Notes: a model not told the origin generated them from the letters alone. A stretch of 64,000 nt of DNA from Shewanella intestini (GCF_018221465.1 NZ_JAAIKR010000016.1:44389-108388); one strand, 5' to 3'; counted from the first letter of the stretch, positions 25,900 through 35,764 are shown. A program made the numbers and translations.

Positions 25900-27399
25900 T
25901 TATTTCCAATATGGTTTTACGTTAAGCGCACTTTTACGTGAGTGCTCCATGGCTAATAATAAACTCGACTCTTTATTGCTTAGCCATGATTCAAGGTCTA
26001 ATTGTTGCTCATGACTTAACTGCCTTAAGCATTGATACGCATGCAAGGTGGTGATCCCTAATGCTAAATCTTGCCAAGGTGCGCGAAAAGTTTCGCGCTC
26101 AGTAGATAAGTACAGCTCACCATAAGCAAAACCAACCAGAATACTTTCATCGAGTGCTTGCTCAACTTGACGGTAATCAACAATACTCATGTCCGCTTGT
26201 TGCGGCATTAAATCGACAATGCGTTTCCATGAGTCTTGTTGTAGCAAATTAGCAAATAATCCAAGTTCTGGATAATTAACTAATTGATGTCGCCCTTGCT
26301 GGCTGTTAAGCAGTAATTCAACCAATGCCAATTGCAACTGCCCGTAATGCGCTTGCTGCCATATTTGTGCAAGTTTTGCTTGGTATTGCTGCTGCTCAAT
26401 ATGTTGCTCCACACTCGTTAGCACCCCCGATTTTTGAGCTGATTTAGCCAATAAACTGCCATCATCAGCCACAATAAGGCAATGCGCTTGCAAGGCTGGA
26501 ATAAAGCTAAAGTCTGACTCAAGCAAATCAAATAGCTCATCAACCTGCTGGTTTAAAAGGCCAAATTGACTCAATGTCATTCTTAACAAACGTACACATG
26601 CACGCAGCTGAGACCACAATAAACCTTGTTGATGAATGTCGCTGGTATCAATCAAAATGCTTTCGATAAGCTGCCAACGTTCAAGCCCCGTTTCAAGCAA
26701 GGTCGTTAGGGTTTTATCTAAGCTTTTATCAGTAGGTAACGCAATATAGCCAATCTTGGCAAATGTCGCCGCTTGGCTCTTACCTGCGAGAAAATACCCC
26801 CGCTGTGCTTTACTGGCTTTTCCTAAACGTAGCGGCACACTTTTAGCGATATCGGTAGCAAGTTGTAGTAACGCATTGGCGTCACCTGCCAATAATTCCA
26901 ATTCTAATTCACAAATGGGGTCTGTTAATTGCCCAGCAATAACATTGCCTTCATCAAAGGCTATTTCGATTAAGCTGTCTTGAATGTAAATATGCCAAGT
27001 ATGGCGTGTGAAATTTGTTTCAAAAATACACTTAAGCTGCGAATTGATTGAATTTATATTGACGGTTTCTGGCCAAATGTGAGCAGGAAACAAGCTAAGC
27101 TCTGGTTCGTTAACATTAATTTCAACATTGTACTCTGGCCTTGAGTGAATACCGCCGACTACTTTTCCCGCAGTTTTAATGGTTTGCTCGCGATAAGCAT
27201 CACGTTTTCGAACACGTAATCCCATTTTTAATTGGCGTAATACAAGTGTCTCTGTGTCGAAATATTTATTGACTAAAAGATGGCTACCTTGGGTTGTTGC
27301 CCCTGGGATGTTGTTCAGTGTTTCTTTTAATAAATCAGTTAATTGCGCTGGAACAAACAACTTTAATTCTATCTCAGTGTCCATCATTATCTCGCTCAA
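25900..27399 (-). CDS. CYTH and CHAD domain protein, inorganic triphosphatase YgiF-like
   Basis: A 499-residue cytosolic protein. Residues ~6-200 form a CYTH tunnel with the diagnostic ExExK (EIELKLF), then GLRVRKRDAYREQTIKTAG and a basic/acidic series (RPEYNVEI, EIAFDEG, CELELELLAG) that binds metal and triphosphate. The C-terminal ~290 residues form a CHAD-like helical domain (LRACVRLLRMTLSQF) expected to bind polyphosphate. E. coli YgiF with this layout hydrolyses inorganic triphosphate. The start may be the internal MMDTEIELK rather than the first ATG. It stands divergent to the phosphate-transport pair, a fitting context. Confidence 0.85.
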   Translation of the reverse strand: MSEIMMDTEIELKLFVPAQLTDLLKETLNNIPGATTQGSHLLVNKYFDTETLVLRQLKMGLRVRKRDAYREQTIKTAGKVVGGIHSRPEYNVEINVNEPELSLFPAHIWPETVNINSINSQLKCIFETNFTRHTWHIYIQDSLIEIAFDEGNVIAGQLTDPICELELELLAGDANALLQLATDIAKSVPLRLGKASKAQRGYFLAGKSQAATFAKIGYIALPTDKSLDKTLTTLLETGLERWQLIESILIDTSDIHQQGLLWSQLRACVRLLRMTLSQFGLLNQQVDELFDLLESDFSFIPALQAHCLIVADDGSLLAKSAQKSGVLTSVEQHIEQQQYQAKLAQIWQQAHYGQLQLALVELLLNSQQGRHQLVNYPELGLFANLLQQDSWKRIVDLMPQQADMSIVDYRQVEQALDESILVGFAYGELYLSTERETFRAPWQDLALGITTLHAYQCLRQLSHEQQLDLESWLSNKESSLLLAMEHSRKSALNVKPYWK

Positions 27400-27558
27400 T
27401 TTGTAATCAAACCTTCATTAATTCGTCACAATAAGTTCATATTGTCACATTGTTGTAATAAAAATCCCTTAGGATTGCCTCGCTCGATTCATATATACTG
27501 AGCGCGAAAATTGAATATAAGCTGCGAATGTCGAAAAAACTTAACGCAGTTTCATTAT

Positions 27559-27592
27559 GTGGTCGCTTGAGTTAACATGCGACCGCTTTTTT
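27559..27592 (+). terminator. Terminator-like hairpin in the leader of the Pit operon
   Basis: GTGGTCGC (27559-27566) pairs with GCGACCGC (27579-27586) with one wobble, then TTTTTT. It lies 34 nt before the DUF47 start codon. It could be an attenuator or the end of a short upstream transcript beginning near the TATACT box around 27495. Confidence 0.55.
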
Positions 27593-27625
27593 CCAAACCG
27601 GAATTAATTAAATAGGTAAACGGCA

Positions 27626-28306
27626 ATGCCAGTAAACTCTATTTTAGGTGTGTTTGCAAAATCACCTCTTAAGCCATTAGAACAGCATATCGATAAAGTA
27701 GATGAGTGTGCATCACTTCTTGTCCCTTTTTTCGAAGCAACTATCGCAGGTAACTGGGATGAAGCTATCAAAATTCGTAAGCAAATTAGCTTGCGTGAAA
27801 ATGAAGCTGATACCCTTAAGCGTGAAATTCGCTTAACGCTACCAGGTGGTCTTTTCATGCCAGTTGAACGAACTGACTTATTAGAGTTATTAACTCAACA
27901 AGACAAAATCGCCAATAAAGCAAAAGACATATCAGGTCGTATTATCGGCCGTCAACTCGTCTTCCCTGAACCCGTTCAAGACGCGTTTGCAGCATACCTC
28001 AAACGTTGTTTAGATGCGGTCACTCTTGCAAAACGAGCAATCAACGAGCTTGATGATTTACTCGAAACGGGTTTCCGTGGACGTGAACTAGAGTTGATTG
28101 CCAACATGATCACAAAATTAGACGCAATCGAAGAAGATTCAGATGACTTACAAATTCAAGTACGTCGTCAATTATTTGCTGTTGAAAGTGAGTTAAACCC
28201 TATCGATGTGATGTTTATGTACAAAATTATCGAATGGGTTGGCGGCTTAGCAGATTTAGCAGAGCGTGTAGGTTCTCGCCTTGAGCTAATGTTAGCTCGT
28301 AACTAA
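27626..28306 (+). CDS. TIGR00153/DUF47 PhoU-like protein
   Basis: A 226-residue all-helical cytosolic protein of the DUF47 family (PhoU fold): SPLKPLEQHIDKVDECASLL, RKQISLRENEADTLKREIR, then LTQQDKIANKAKDISGRI and a second helical repeat ending EWVGGLADLAERVGSRLE. The E-x-x-x-D/E-R and D-K-I-x-x-x-A motifs are the metal-binding PhoU-type motifs. Family members sit beside Pit transporters and are thought to control them. The pit gene follows after 27 nt, so the two are one operon. Confidence 0.93.
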   Translation: MPVNSILGVFAKSPLKPLEQHIDKVDECASLLVPFFEATIAGNWDEAIKIRKQISLRENEADTLKREIRLTLPGGLFMPVERTDLLELLTQQDKIANKAKDISGRIIGRQLVFPEPVQDAFAAYLKRCLDAVTLAKRAINELDDLLETGFRGRELELIANMITKLDAIEEDSDDLQIQVRRQLFAVESELNPIDVMFMYKIIEWVGGLADLAERVGSRLELMLARN

Positions 28307-28333
28307 TTTAAATAGGTTATCAAGGATAACGAC

Positions 28334-29602
28334 ATGGTTGATGTATTAGTCACCAACGGCACAATGCTAATTGCAATTGCGGCCGCATTTGGTTTTTTAA
28401 TGGCTTGGGGTATTGGTGCAAATGACGTTGCAAATGCAATGGGCACCTCCGTTGGCTCAAATGCCATTACAATCAAGCAAGCAATTATTATTGCTATGAT
28501 TTTTGAATTCTGTGGTGCATTTTTAGCCGGGGGTGAAGTTACCAGTACCATCCGTAAAGGCATTATTGATGCCAACTTCTTTATCGAGACACCTGAACTG
28601 TTAGTTTACGGAATGATCGGCTCACTATTAGCCGCCGGTATTTGGTTAGTTGTTGCTTCAGCATTAGGCTGGCCAGTATCAACGACCCATTCAATTATCG
28701 GTGCTATTGTTGGTTTTGCTGCCGTTGGCGTAAGTGCTGACTCAGTAGAATGGGGCAAAGTAGGCGGTATTGTCGGCTCTTGGGTCGTCACCCCAGCTAT
28801 TTCTGGTTTTATTGCCTTTACTATTTTCCAAAGTGTACAAAAGCTGATTTTCAATACTAACGATCCACTTAGCAATGCTAAACGCTATGTGCCGTTTTAT
28901 ATGGGTTTAGCGGGCTTTGTCATGTCACTTGTGACTATCACTAAAGGCCTAAAGCACGTTGGATTACACTTCTCTACCGTTGAGGCATATGGCTTAGCGT
29001 TATTAGTTGCTGTCATTGTTGGTATGGTGGGTAAAGTGGCCATTGCTCGCCTTAAAATGAGCGAAGAAGTTGACCGTCAAACTCAGTACGGTAACGTTGA
29101 GAAAGTGTTTGCAATCTTAATGGTCGTCACAGCATGTTGTATGGCATTTGCTCATGGTTCAAATGACGTTGCTAACGCCATTGGCCCACTAGCAGCTGTA
29201 GTATCGGTTGTTGAAAGTGGCGGTCAAATCGGTTCTAAAGCGGTATTAGCTTGGTGGGTGTTACCACTTGGTGCTATTGGTATTGTGCTTGGTTTAGCCA
29301 TTTTTGGTAAACGCGTAATGCAAACCATCGGTAAAAACATTACTCACTTAACCCCAAGTCGTGGTTTTGCTGCTGAACTTGCAGCCGCATCAACTGTGGT
29401 CATTGCATCAGGCACAGGTTTGCCCATTTCTACCACTCAAACCCTAGTCGGTGCAGTATTAGGTGTCGGAATGGCCCGTGGTATTGCCGCAATTAATATC
29501 GGTGTAGTACGTAACATCGTGGTCTCTTGGGTGGTTACATTACCTGCAGGTGCAGCACTTTCAATCATATTCTTCTATATGATTAAAGGCATTTTTAGTT
29601 AA
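28334..29602 (+). CDS. pit: Inorganic phosphate transporter, Pit family
   Basis: A 422-residue inner-membrane phosphate permease (proton- or cation-coupled, low affinity). Both inverted halves carry the family signature: GANDVANAMGTSVGSNAIT near the N-terminus and HGSNDVANAIGPLAAVVS in the second half, plus SALGWPVSTTHSIIGAIVGF and GLPISTTQTLVGAVLGVG. About ten to twelve membrane segments are visible. In operon with the PhoU-like DUF47 gene, as in many proteobacteria. A perfect palindrome follows the stop. Confidence 0.95.
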   Translation: MVDVLVTNGTMLIAIAAAFGFLMAWGIGANDVANAMGTSVGSNAITIKQAIIIAMIFEFCGAFLAGGEVTSTIRKGIIDANFFIETPELLVYGMIGSLLAAGIWLVVASALGWPVSTTHSIIGAIVGFAAVGVSADSVEWGKVGGIVGSWVVTPAISGFIAFTIFQSVQKLIFNTNDPLSNAKRYVPFYMGLAGFVMSLVTITKGLKHVGLHFSTVEAYGLALLVAVIVGMVGKVAIARLKMSEEVDRQTQYGNVEKVFAILMVVTACCMAFAHGSNDVANAIGPLAAVVSVVESGGQIGSKAVLAWWVLPLGAIGIVLGLAIFGKRVMQTIGKNITHLTPSRGFAAELAAASTVVIASGTGLPISTTQTLVGAVLGVGMARGIAAINIGVVRNIVVSWVVTLPAGAALSIIFFYMIKGIFS

Positions 29603-29634
29603 TTCATACTGTTTAACTTAAAAAATACCAAATT

Positions 29635-29662
29635 AAGAAGGAAGTCATATGACTTCCTTCTT
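29635..29662. terminator. 28-nt perfect palindrome after pit
   Basis: AAGAAGGAAGTCAT and its reverse complement meet without a spacer (28 nt in total), 33 nt after the pit stop. It is preceded by an A-run but lacks a U-tract of more than two. A transcript end or processing hairpin is likely; it could also be an operator. Confidence 0.55.
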
Positions 29663-29721
29663 GCATTCATGCCTTGAAATAAATAGCATGGCAGCAGGTT
29701 TTCAGGGTTTGGACTAAGACA

Positions 29722-30297
29722 GTGTTAAGAGTGCTTTCGATTTTAAGTTTTCTCATTTTTTCAGCGAGCAGCTTTGCTCAAGGTTCAGTTAATTATGTAT
29801 CTGACGATATATACATCTTCATTCATGGTGGCCCAGGCAATCAATACCGTATTCTAGGCAGTATTGAAGCAGGGCAAGCCGTCACAAAGCTAGGTGAAGT
29901 TGATGGTGACTATACTCATGTGGTTGACCCCAAAGGTCGTAAAGGCTGGGTTGAAACCGCTAGTATTACCAATAAAGTGAGCTTTCGTGAACGTTTACCT
30001 AAAATTGAAGCTGAGCTAAAAGCAGCAAAAAATCAATTAAGTGAATACAGCTCAAGCAATACCACCATGTCTGAGCAGCTGCGTAATGCCAATGCCGCAG
30101 TAAGAGAGCTAAAAGCTAACTTAGCCAAAGTGGAACAAGAACGTGATACTGCACAAGTACAAGTAAAAGCTGCAATTGATAACCAGCGTTATCACATGTG
30201 GCAACAAGGCGGCATGATTGGTGGCCTTGGTGCATTAATTGGTATCATTTTAGTGTATTTACCGCGTCCACAACGTCGTCGTAAAGATCGCTGGTAA
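29722..30297 (+). CDS. TIGR04211 family SH3 domain protein
   Basis: A 191-residue exported protein. Signal peptide (LSILSFLIFSASSFAQ), a bacterial SH3 domain (~22-88: SDDIYIFIHGGPGNQYRILGSI, GWVETASI), a coiled coil (~90-155, with ELKAAKNQLSEYSSS and ELKANLAKVEQERD) and a C-terminal membrane anchor (GGMIGGLGALIGIILVYL) ending in basic RRRKDRW. This is the layout of E. coli YgiM, a protein of unclear envelope role. Start is GTG at 29722. It follows pit but is separated by the palindrome, so is probably its own unit. Confidence 0.88.
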   Translation: MLRVLSILSFLIFSASSFAQGSVNYVSDDIYIFIHGGPGNQYRILGSIEAGQAVTKLGEVDGDYTHVVDPKGRKGWVETASITNKVSFRERLPKIEAELKAAKNQLSEYSSSNTTMSEQLRNANAAVRELKANLAKVEQERDTAQVQVKAAIDNQRYHMWQQGGMIGGLGALIGIILVYLPRPQRRRKDRW

Positions 30298-30403
30298 CCC
30301 TCTCGCGAGTGGCTAACGCGAGTCGCCTTAGTTATCTCTCGATAATCACTAAATGACGTGATGACCTAATGGCACAACAACTTGCAAAATAATACCAATA
30401 AAG

Positions 30404-30428
30404 AAACCAGCTTAACGCTGGTTTTTTT
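30404..30428 (+). terminator. Terminator after the SH3 gene
   Basis: AAACCAGC/GCTGGTTT stem, 5-nt loop, then TTTT. The rest of the 30298-30804 gap carries the putA promoter region. Confidence 0.85.
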
Positions 30429-30718
30429 GTGGCTAAAATACACTTAACTCAACGGCTTAATACATTCTAACTGCGAAAGTGACAGACTTTTTTACATTGT
30501 AAATTAGCCGTTACTCTGGCACGCCACCTATGCTTAACTGAAGCAAAAATCATCATATAACACTGAAAAACAAGTATTAATTCATATTGCGTCAATGGCA
30601 TCTCATTGAGCTATCGCTAAGGCATCAATGCATTTTGCGTTATTTAACACAGTAAAGAAAAATTAAAGTTGTCCTACGTCACATTTTCGACGTATACTCG
30701 GCGCAACAAGATCGTACA

Positions 30719-30728
30719 TTGTATACAA
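30719..30728. promoter_or_regulatory. Palindromic operator candidate before putA
   Basis: TTGTATACAA, a perfect palindrome of the GT-N-AC type bound by GntR-family regulators, 77 nt upstream of the putA start. This PutA lacks its own DNA-binding domain, so an external regulator is expected. Short site; weak evidence. Confidence 0.3.
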
Positions 30729-30804
30729 AATAAAATACTCAATATAAAAAATTGAAAAAATACAGTGTCATCGCTCCCCTTAATTGACGAGATGGAAGCA
30801 TATT

Positions 30805-33800
30805 ATGTTTAAAGCGAGCAAAGTATTAGGTGGTCATTATGACAACACCTCTCTCGATACCCTGTTTCAAGCCATTACAGATAATTATATTGTCGATGAA
30901 GAACAATATTTATCTGAATTGGTGCAACTTATTCCCTCAAGTGATGACGATATTCATCAAGTAACCGAACGCGCCCATGAATTAGTACATAACGTACGTA
31001 ATTATGAGAAAAAAGGCTTAATGGTCGGCATCGATGCATTTTTGCAACAATACAGTCTTGAAACACAAGAAGGGATTATCTTAATGTGTTTGGCGGAAGC
31101 GCTATTGCGCATTCCCGATTCAGAAACCGCAGATTCATTAATAGAAGATAAATTATCGGGTGCAAAATGGGATGAACACTTAAATCGTAGTGGTTCAGTA
31201 CTTGTTAATGCCTCAACATGGGGACTGATGTTAACGGGTAAAATCATTAAATTAGATCGAAAAATCGATGGTACTCCAAGCAATTTATTGAACCGTTTAG
31301 TCAATCGCATCGGCGAACCTGTAATTCGCCAAGCCATGTTGTCTGCCATGAAAATCATGGGCAAACAGTTTGTGTTAGGGCGCAGTGTAAAAGAAGCCTT
31401 AAAAAATAGCCTAGACAAGCGTAAAAATGGTTACACCCACAGTTATGATATGCTTGGCGAAGCTGCCTTAACGGCACAAGATGCCACTAAATACTACAAC
31501 GAATACAGCCATGCTATTGTTGATTTAGGGGCACAAAACTACGACGAAACCTTAGCCCCAAGACCCACGATTTCAATCAAACTGTCGGCGTTGCACCCAC
31601 GTTATGAAGTGGCAAATGAAGATCGTGTGTTAACAGAGTTATACGACACGGTCATTAAGCTTATCGTCCAAGCTCGTGAGCTCAATATTGGCATTTCTAT
31701 CGATGCTGAAGAAATGGACCGATTAGAGCTGTCGCTGCAATTATTTAAAAAACTGTATCAGTCTGAAGCGGCAAAAGGCTGGGGGTTATTGGGCATTGTG
31801 GTACAAGCCTATTCAAAACGTGCGCTGCCGACACTTTGCTGGCTTAACCGTTTATCTAAAAACCAAGGGGATGAAATCCCGCTACGTTTAGTCAAAGGAG
31901 CTTATTGGGACAGCGAGCTTAAGTGGGCACAACAATCTGGTGAAGCAGGATATCCGCTTTATACCCGCAAAGCGGGCACGGATGTATCTTACCTTGCCTG
32001 TGCGCGCTATTTGTTATCAGATGCCACCCTCGGCCAAATATACCCACAATTTGCCACTCATAACGCACAAACTGTTGCCAGTATTTGCGCGATGGACAAC
32101 AACCGTCATTATGAATTTCAGCGCCTTCACGGTATGGGAGAAGAGCTATATGACACCATACTTGCCAGCGCGGGGGCTAAAAATGTCCGTATTTATGCTC
32201 CCATTGGTGCGCACAAAGACTTACTTCCTTATTTGGTTCGTCGTTTACTTGAAAACGGTGCTAACACCTCGTTTGTACATAAACTCGTTGACCCTACAAC
32301 CCCAATTGAAGGCTTAGTGGTCCATCCGTTAGTCACGCTACGCAAATATCACACTTTTGCTAACCGCCGTATTGTTAAACCTGACGATATTTTTGGTAGT
32401 GAACGTAAAAATTCAAAGGGAATGAATTTAAATATTATTTCTCAATCTGCGCCATTTTTAACCGCTATCAAGCAGTTTTCTACCACGCAATGGCAAGCAG
32501 GACCATTAGTCAATGGCAACACCTTAACGGGTGAGCAACACACAGTGCACAGTCCATTTGATACACGATTAACCGTGGGTAACATTGCTTTTGCTGACGA
32601 CAAAGCCATTGAGCTGGCAATGTCATCGGCCCAACAAGCATTTCCGCGCTGGTGTAATACTCCAGTCACAGTGCGGGCTGCGTCTTTATATAAGCTGGCC
32701 GACTTGTTAGAAAGCCACCGTGAAGAATTGATTGCGTTATGTACTCGAGAAGCGGGAAAAAGCATTCAAGATGGCATTGACGAAGTACGCGAGGCAGTCG
32801 ATTTTTGTCGCTATTACGCTGTTCAAGCCACCAAAATGATGGATAAACCGGAGTTGCTTCCGGGGCCAACAGGTGAGTTAAATGAGTTGTTTGTACAAGG
32901 CAGAGGTATGTTTGTCTGTATCAGCCCATGGAACTTCCCATTAGCCATTTTCCTAGGCCAAGTTACCGCAGCGTTAGCAGCTGGTAATACCGTTATTGCT
33001 AAGCCTGCTGAACAAACCTGTTTAGTGGGTTACCGCGCGGTGCAATTAGCTCATGAAGCTGGGATCCCCACTGACGTTTTACAGTTTTTGCCCGGCAGTG
33101 GCGCAACGGTTGGCGCCGCGATTACTAAAGATGAGCGTATTGCAGGTGTTTGTTTTACAGGTTCAACTGGGACCGCCAAGTTGATTAATCGTACGTTAGC
33201 TAATCGTGAAGGTGCAATTATCCCATTAATTGCTGAAACCGGTGGTCAAAATGCCATGATAGTCGATTCAACTGCGCAGCCAGAGCAAGTCGTTAATGAT
33301 ATTGTCGACTCATCATTTACCAGTGCAGGCCAACGCTGCTCTGCTTTGCGAGTGCTGTATGTTCAAGAAGATATTGCCGATCGGGTAATCGAATTAATGA
33401 AAGGGGCAATGGAGCAATTATCTATCGGTGACCCATCACAAGTAAAAACAGATGTTGGCCCAGTGATTGATGCTAGTGCGCAAGCAAACCTCAACGCTCA
33501 CATTGATCATATTTGCCAGGTTGGCAAGTTAATCAACAAGGTTGAATTACCACAAGCGGCATTAAACGGCCACTTTGTTGCTCCAACAGCGGTTGCAATC
33601 GATTCAATCAAGGTGTTGTCTCAAGAACACTTCGGACCCATTTTGCATGTTATTCGCTATAAAGCATCACAGTTAAATCATGTCATTGATGAAATTAATA
33701 GCACGGGCTTTGGGTTAACCTTAGGTGTACATAGTCGCAATGAAGGTCATGCTATTAACTTAGTTAACCGTGTAAATGTGGGGAATGCCTATATTAACCG

Positions 33801-33987
33801 TAATCAAATTGGCGCCGTTGTTGGCGTGCAGCCCTTTGGTGGACAAGGTTTATCAGGAACAGGTGCGAAAGCAGGTGGTCCAATGTACCTAACCCGCTTT
33901 GTGACCGAAAAAACCCGCACGAATAACATTACTGCCATTGGCGGTAATGCAACCTTGTTGTCATTAGGTGATGCTGACGACGAATAA
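30805..33987 (+). CDS. putA: Bifunctional proline dehydrogenase/glutamate semialdehyde dehydrogenase
   Basis: Oxidises proline to glutamate in two steps, passing electrons to quinone. ATG 30805 follows GGAAG and is preferred to an upstream TTG at 30784, giving 1060 residues. The order is a helical arm (~1-130), a PRODH barrel with RLVKGAYWDSELKWA, YTRKAGTDVSYLACARYLL and FATHNAQTVAS, then an ALDH domain (from ~550) with ISPWNFPLAIF, FTGSTGTAK, ETGGQNAMI and the catalytic Cys845 in SAGQRCSAL. The ribbon-helix-helix repressor domain at the N-terminus of the ~1320-residue E. coli PutA is absent, so this version should not autoregulate. Confidence 0.96.
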   Translation: MFKASKVLGGHYDNTSLDTLFQAITDNYIVDEEQYLSELVQLIPSSDDDIHQVTERAHELVHNVRNYEKKGLMVGIDAFLQQYSLETQEGIILMCLAEALLRIPDSETADSLIEDKLSGAKWDEHLNRSGSVLVNASTWGLMLTGKIIKLDRKIDGTPSNLLNRLVNRIGEPVIRQAMLSAMKIMGKQFVLGRSVKEALKNSLDKRKNGYTHSYDMLGEAALTAQDATKYYNEYSHAIVDLGAQNYDETLAPRPTISIKLSALHPRYEVANEDRVLTELYDTVIKLIVQARELNIGISIDAEEMDRLELSLQLFKKLYQSEAAKGWGLLGIVVQAYSKRALPTLCWLNRLSKNQGDEIPLRLVKGAYWDSELKWAQQSGEAGYPLYTRKAGTDVSYLACARYLLSDATLGQIYPQFATHNAQTVASICAMDNNRHYEFQRLHGMGEELYDTILASAGAKNVRIYAPIGAHKDLLPYLVRRLLENGANTSFVHKLVDPTTPIEGLVVHPLVTLRKYHTFANRRIVKPDDIFGSERKNSKGMNLNIISQSAPFLTAIKQFSTTQWQAGPLVNGNTLTGEQHTVHSPFDTRLTVGNIAFADDKAIELAMSSAQQAFPRWCNTPVTVRAASLYKLADLLESHREELIALCTREAGKSIQDGIDEVREAVDFCRYYAVQATKMMDKPELLPGPTGELNELFVQGRGMFVCISPWNFPLAIFLGQVTAALAAGNTVIAKPAEQTCLVGYRAVQLAHEAGIPTDVLQFLPGSGATVGAAITKDERIAGVCFTGSTGTAKLINRTLANREGAIIPLIAETGGQNAMIVDSTAQPEQVVNDIVDSSFTSAGQRCSALRVLYVQEDIADRVIELMKGAMEQLSIGDPSQVKTDVGPVIDASAQANLNAHIDHICQVGKLINKVELPQAALNGHFVAPTAVAIDSIKVLSQEHFGPILHVIRYKASQLNHVIDEINSTGFGLTLGVHSRNEGHAINLVNRVNVGNAYINRNQIGAVVGVQPFGGQGLSGTGAKAGGPMYLTRFVTEKTRTNNITAIGGNATLLSLGDADDE

Positions 33988-34010
33988 TCGATTACATCAT
34001 TCTCTTTAAA

Positions 34011-34046
34011 AAATAAAAATGCTCGCTTTAGCGAGCATTTTTATTT
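34011..34046 (+). terminator. Terminator after putA
   Basis: A perfect 16-bp stem (AAATAAAAATGCTCGC and its complement) with a 4-nt TTTA loop, 24 nt after the putA stop. Confidence 0.9.
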
Positions 34047-34210
34047 GCATGACCGACACTCGCTAATCGCTGCAAAATTTCATCGGTAGTTTATCGACTT
34101 TCCATGTCTTGTTTTGCTTATACAACGCTGTTGTTATTGATTACCACCTTACAATGTTAATTTTAACAACCAACCTTGTGACAACACTGTAAATCCAAGT
34201 GCATAAAAAA

Positions 34211-34234
34211 GGAAGTCTAGACGTCTAGATTGAC
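34211..34234. promoter_or_regulatory. MetJ operator (met boxes)
   Basis: The central 8-mer AGACGTCT (34219-34226) is a perfect met box. The box before it (GGAAGTCT) matches 6 of 8; the one after is poor. Two or more adjacent boxes are what MetJ-SAM dimers need. It lies about 190 nt upstream of the NhaC-family transporter start, with no other gene between. Confidence 0.7.
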
Positions 34235-34414
34235 ATAATAACAATCAACCCATAATATTGGCTCAACTTGATAAGATGTGTAACAGTATTAGTTCTCGTT
34301 AATATTAAATGACACATGCAGTGATAAACCATCACTTAGATAATGTTTGATTAACTCTGTTGTAAATTAAACGAACACAGTCACGCTGTAGATGACAAGA
34401 AAGAGAGAGCCATT

Positions 34415-35764
34415 TTGACAAATAACACCCAACCTTCAGTCGCACCAACGACTCGCCCAGCGTCATTTATTGCGCTATTACCCTTATTTGTATTCTTAGC
34501 ACTGTTTATTGGTGCTGGACTTTACTTTCAATCCCAAGGGGTTGATTTTGCTTTCTATCAATTACCGAGTGTTGTTGCTATTTTACCGGCAATCATTTTG
34601 GCATTATTACTATCAAAACAAACGCTTAATAATGCGATAGACACTTTTATGGCCGGTATCGGACACAGCAATATTATTGCCATGTGTTTAATCTATTTGT
34701 TAGCTGGCGCATTTGCCGCCGTAGCTAAAGCCACTGGCGGTGTTGATGCGACGGTGGCGATGGGATTGTCGTTTATCCCTTCTGACTTGTTATTACCTGG
34801 ATTCTTTATTATTGCCGCTTTCATTGCCACCGCAATGGGAACATCCATGGGTACGATTGCTGCGGTAGCGCCTGTTGCCCTTGGCGTGGCTGACCAAGCA
34901 CATATCGATTACGCCTTAATGGCTGGTGCGGTGATGTCAGGTGCATTATTTGGCGATAACTTATCCATTATTTCAGACACAACCATTGCGGCAACGCGTA
35001 CCCAAGGTTGTGAAATGAAAGATAAATTCCGTGAAAACCTTATCTTTGCTATTCCAGCAGCAATTCTAACCTTCATTGCTTTTGCATTAGCAGGTCAAGG
35101 CCAAGCCGACATTGCTCCCCAAGCTTATAACATAGTGAATGTATTACCTTACTTAACGATTTTAATCTTGGCCGTTGCCGGACTAAACGTGTTCGTGGTG
35201 TTAACACTCGGTATTGTACTTGCTGGGTTAACAGGCATCTTCAGTGCTGATTATCATCTGGTTCAATTTGGTAAAGACATTTACGCAGGTTTCACTAACA
35301 TGCAAGAAATCTTCATTTTATCAATGCTCGTTGGCGGCCTTGCAGCGCTAATGCAACAACAAGGTGGTTTGGCCTTTGTTAGCAATAAAATTGAAGCATT
35401 AATTAACCGCTCTTCAAATAAAAATGGACAAGCCTCAGGGCGTGCAGCAGAGCTTGGCATGGCGACCATTGTTGCCGCAACCAACGCTTGTGTGGCGAAT
35501 AACACCGTTTCGATTGTAGTAACAGGTGACATTGCTAAAGAACTAGCAACCACCAACCAAGTACAACCTAAACGCGCTGCCAGTATTTTGGATATCTTTG
35601 CTTGTATCGTACAAGGACTAATTCCTCACGGTGCTCAAGCATTATTAGTGGCTTCAACCTTTGCAATTAGTCCAATTGCGGCTATTTCACATGTTTGGTA
35701 CTGCATGATCCTCACTGTCGTCGCCATTGCGATTGTGATTTTGCGCAAACGTGAAGTTCAATAA
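34415..35764 (+). CDS. metT: NhaC-family transporter, probable methionine transporter MetT
   Basis: A 449-residue inner-membrane permease with about eleven hydrophobic segments. MGTSMGTIAAVAPVALGVA and GALFGDNLSIISDTTIAATRTQGC are NhaC superfamily signatures. Start is TTG at 34415 behind AAGAGAGAG. Annotated on family alone it would be a Na+/H+ antiporter. However, a MetJ operator lies upstream, and a NhaC-family gene under MetJ or S-box control has been proposed as the methionine transporter MetT in gammaproteobacteria. The substrate call therefore rests on regulation, not on binding-site residues. Confidence 0.72.
   Translation: MTNNTQPSVAPTTRPASFIALLPLFVFLALFIGAGLYFQSQGVDFAFYQLPSVVAILPAIILALLLSKQTLNNAIDTFMAGIGHSNIIAMCLIYLLAGAFAAVAKATGGVDATVAMGLSFIPSDLLLPGFFIIAAFIATAMGTSMGTIAAVAPVALGVADQAHIDYALMAGAVMSGALFGDNLSIISDTTIAATRTQGCEMKDKFRENLIFAIPAAILTFIAFALAGQGQADIAPQAYNIVNVLPYLTILILAVAGLNVFVVLTLGIVLAGLTGIFSADYHLVQFGKDIYAGFTNMQEIFILSMLVGGLAALMQQQGGLAFVSNKIEALINRSSNKNGQASGRAAELGMATIVAATNACVANNTVSIVVTGDIAKELATTNQVQPKRAASILDIFACIVQGLIPHGAQALLVASTFAISPIAAISHVWYCMILTVVAIAIVILRKREVQ

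Noticed and set aside
34415-35764. Simple Na+/H+ antiporter annotation
   Set aside because: Family alone suggests it, but the MetJ operator points to methionine uptake.
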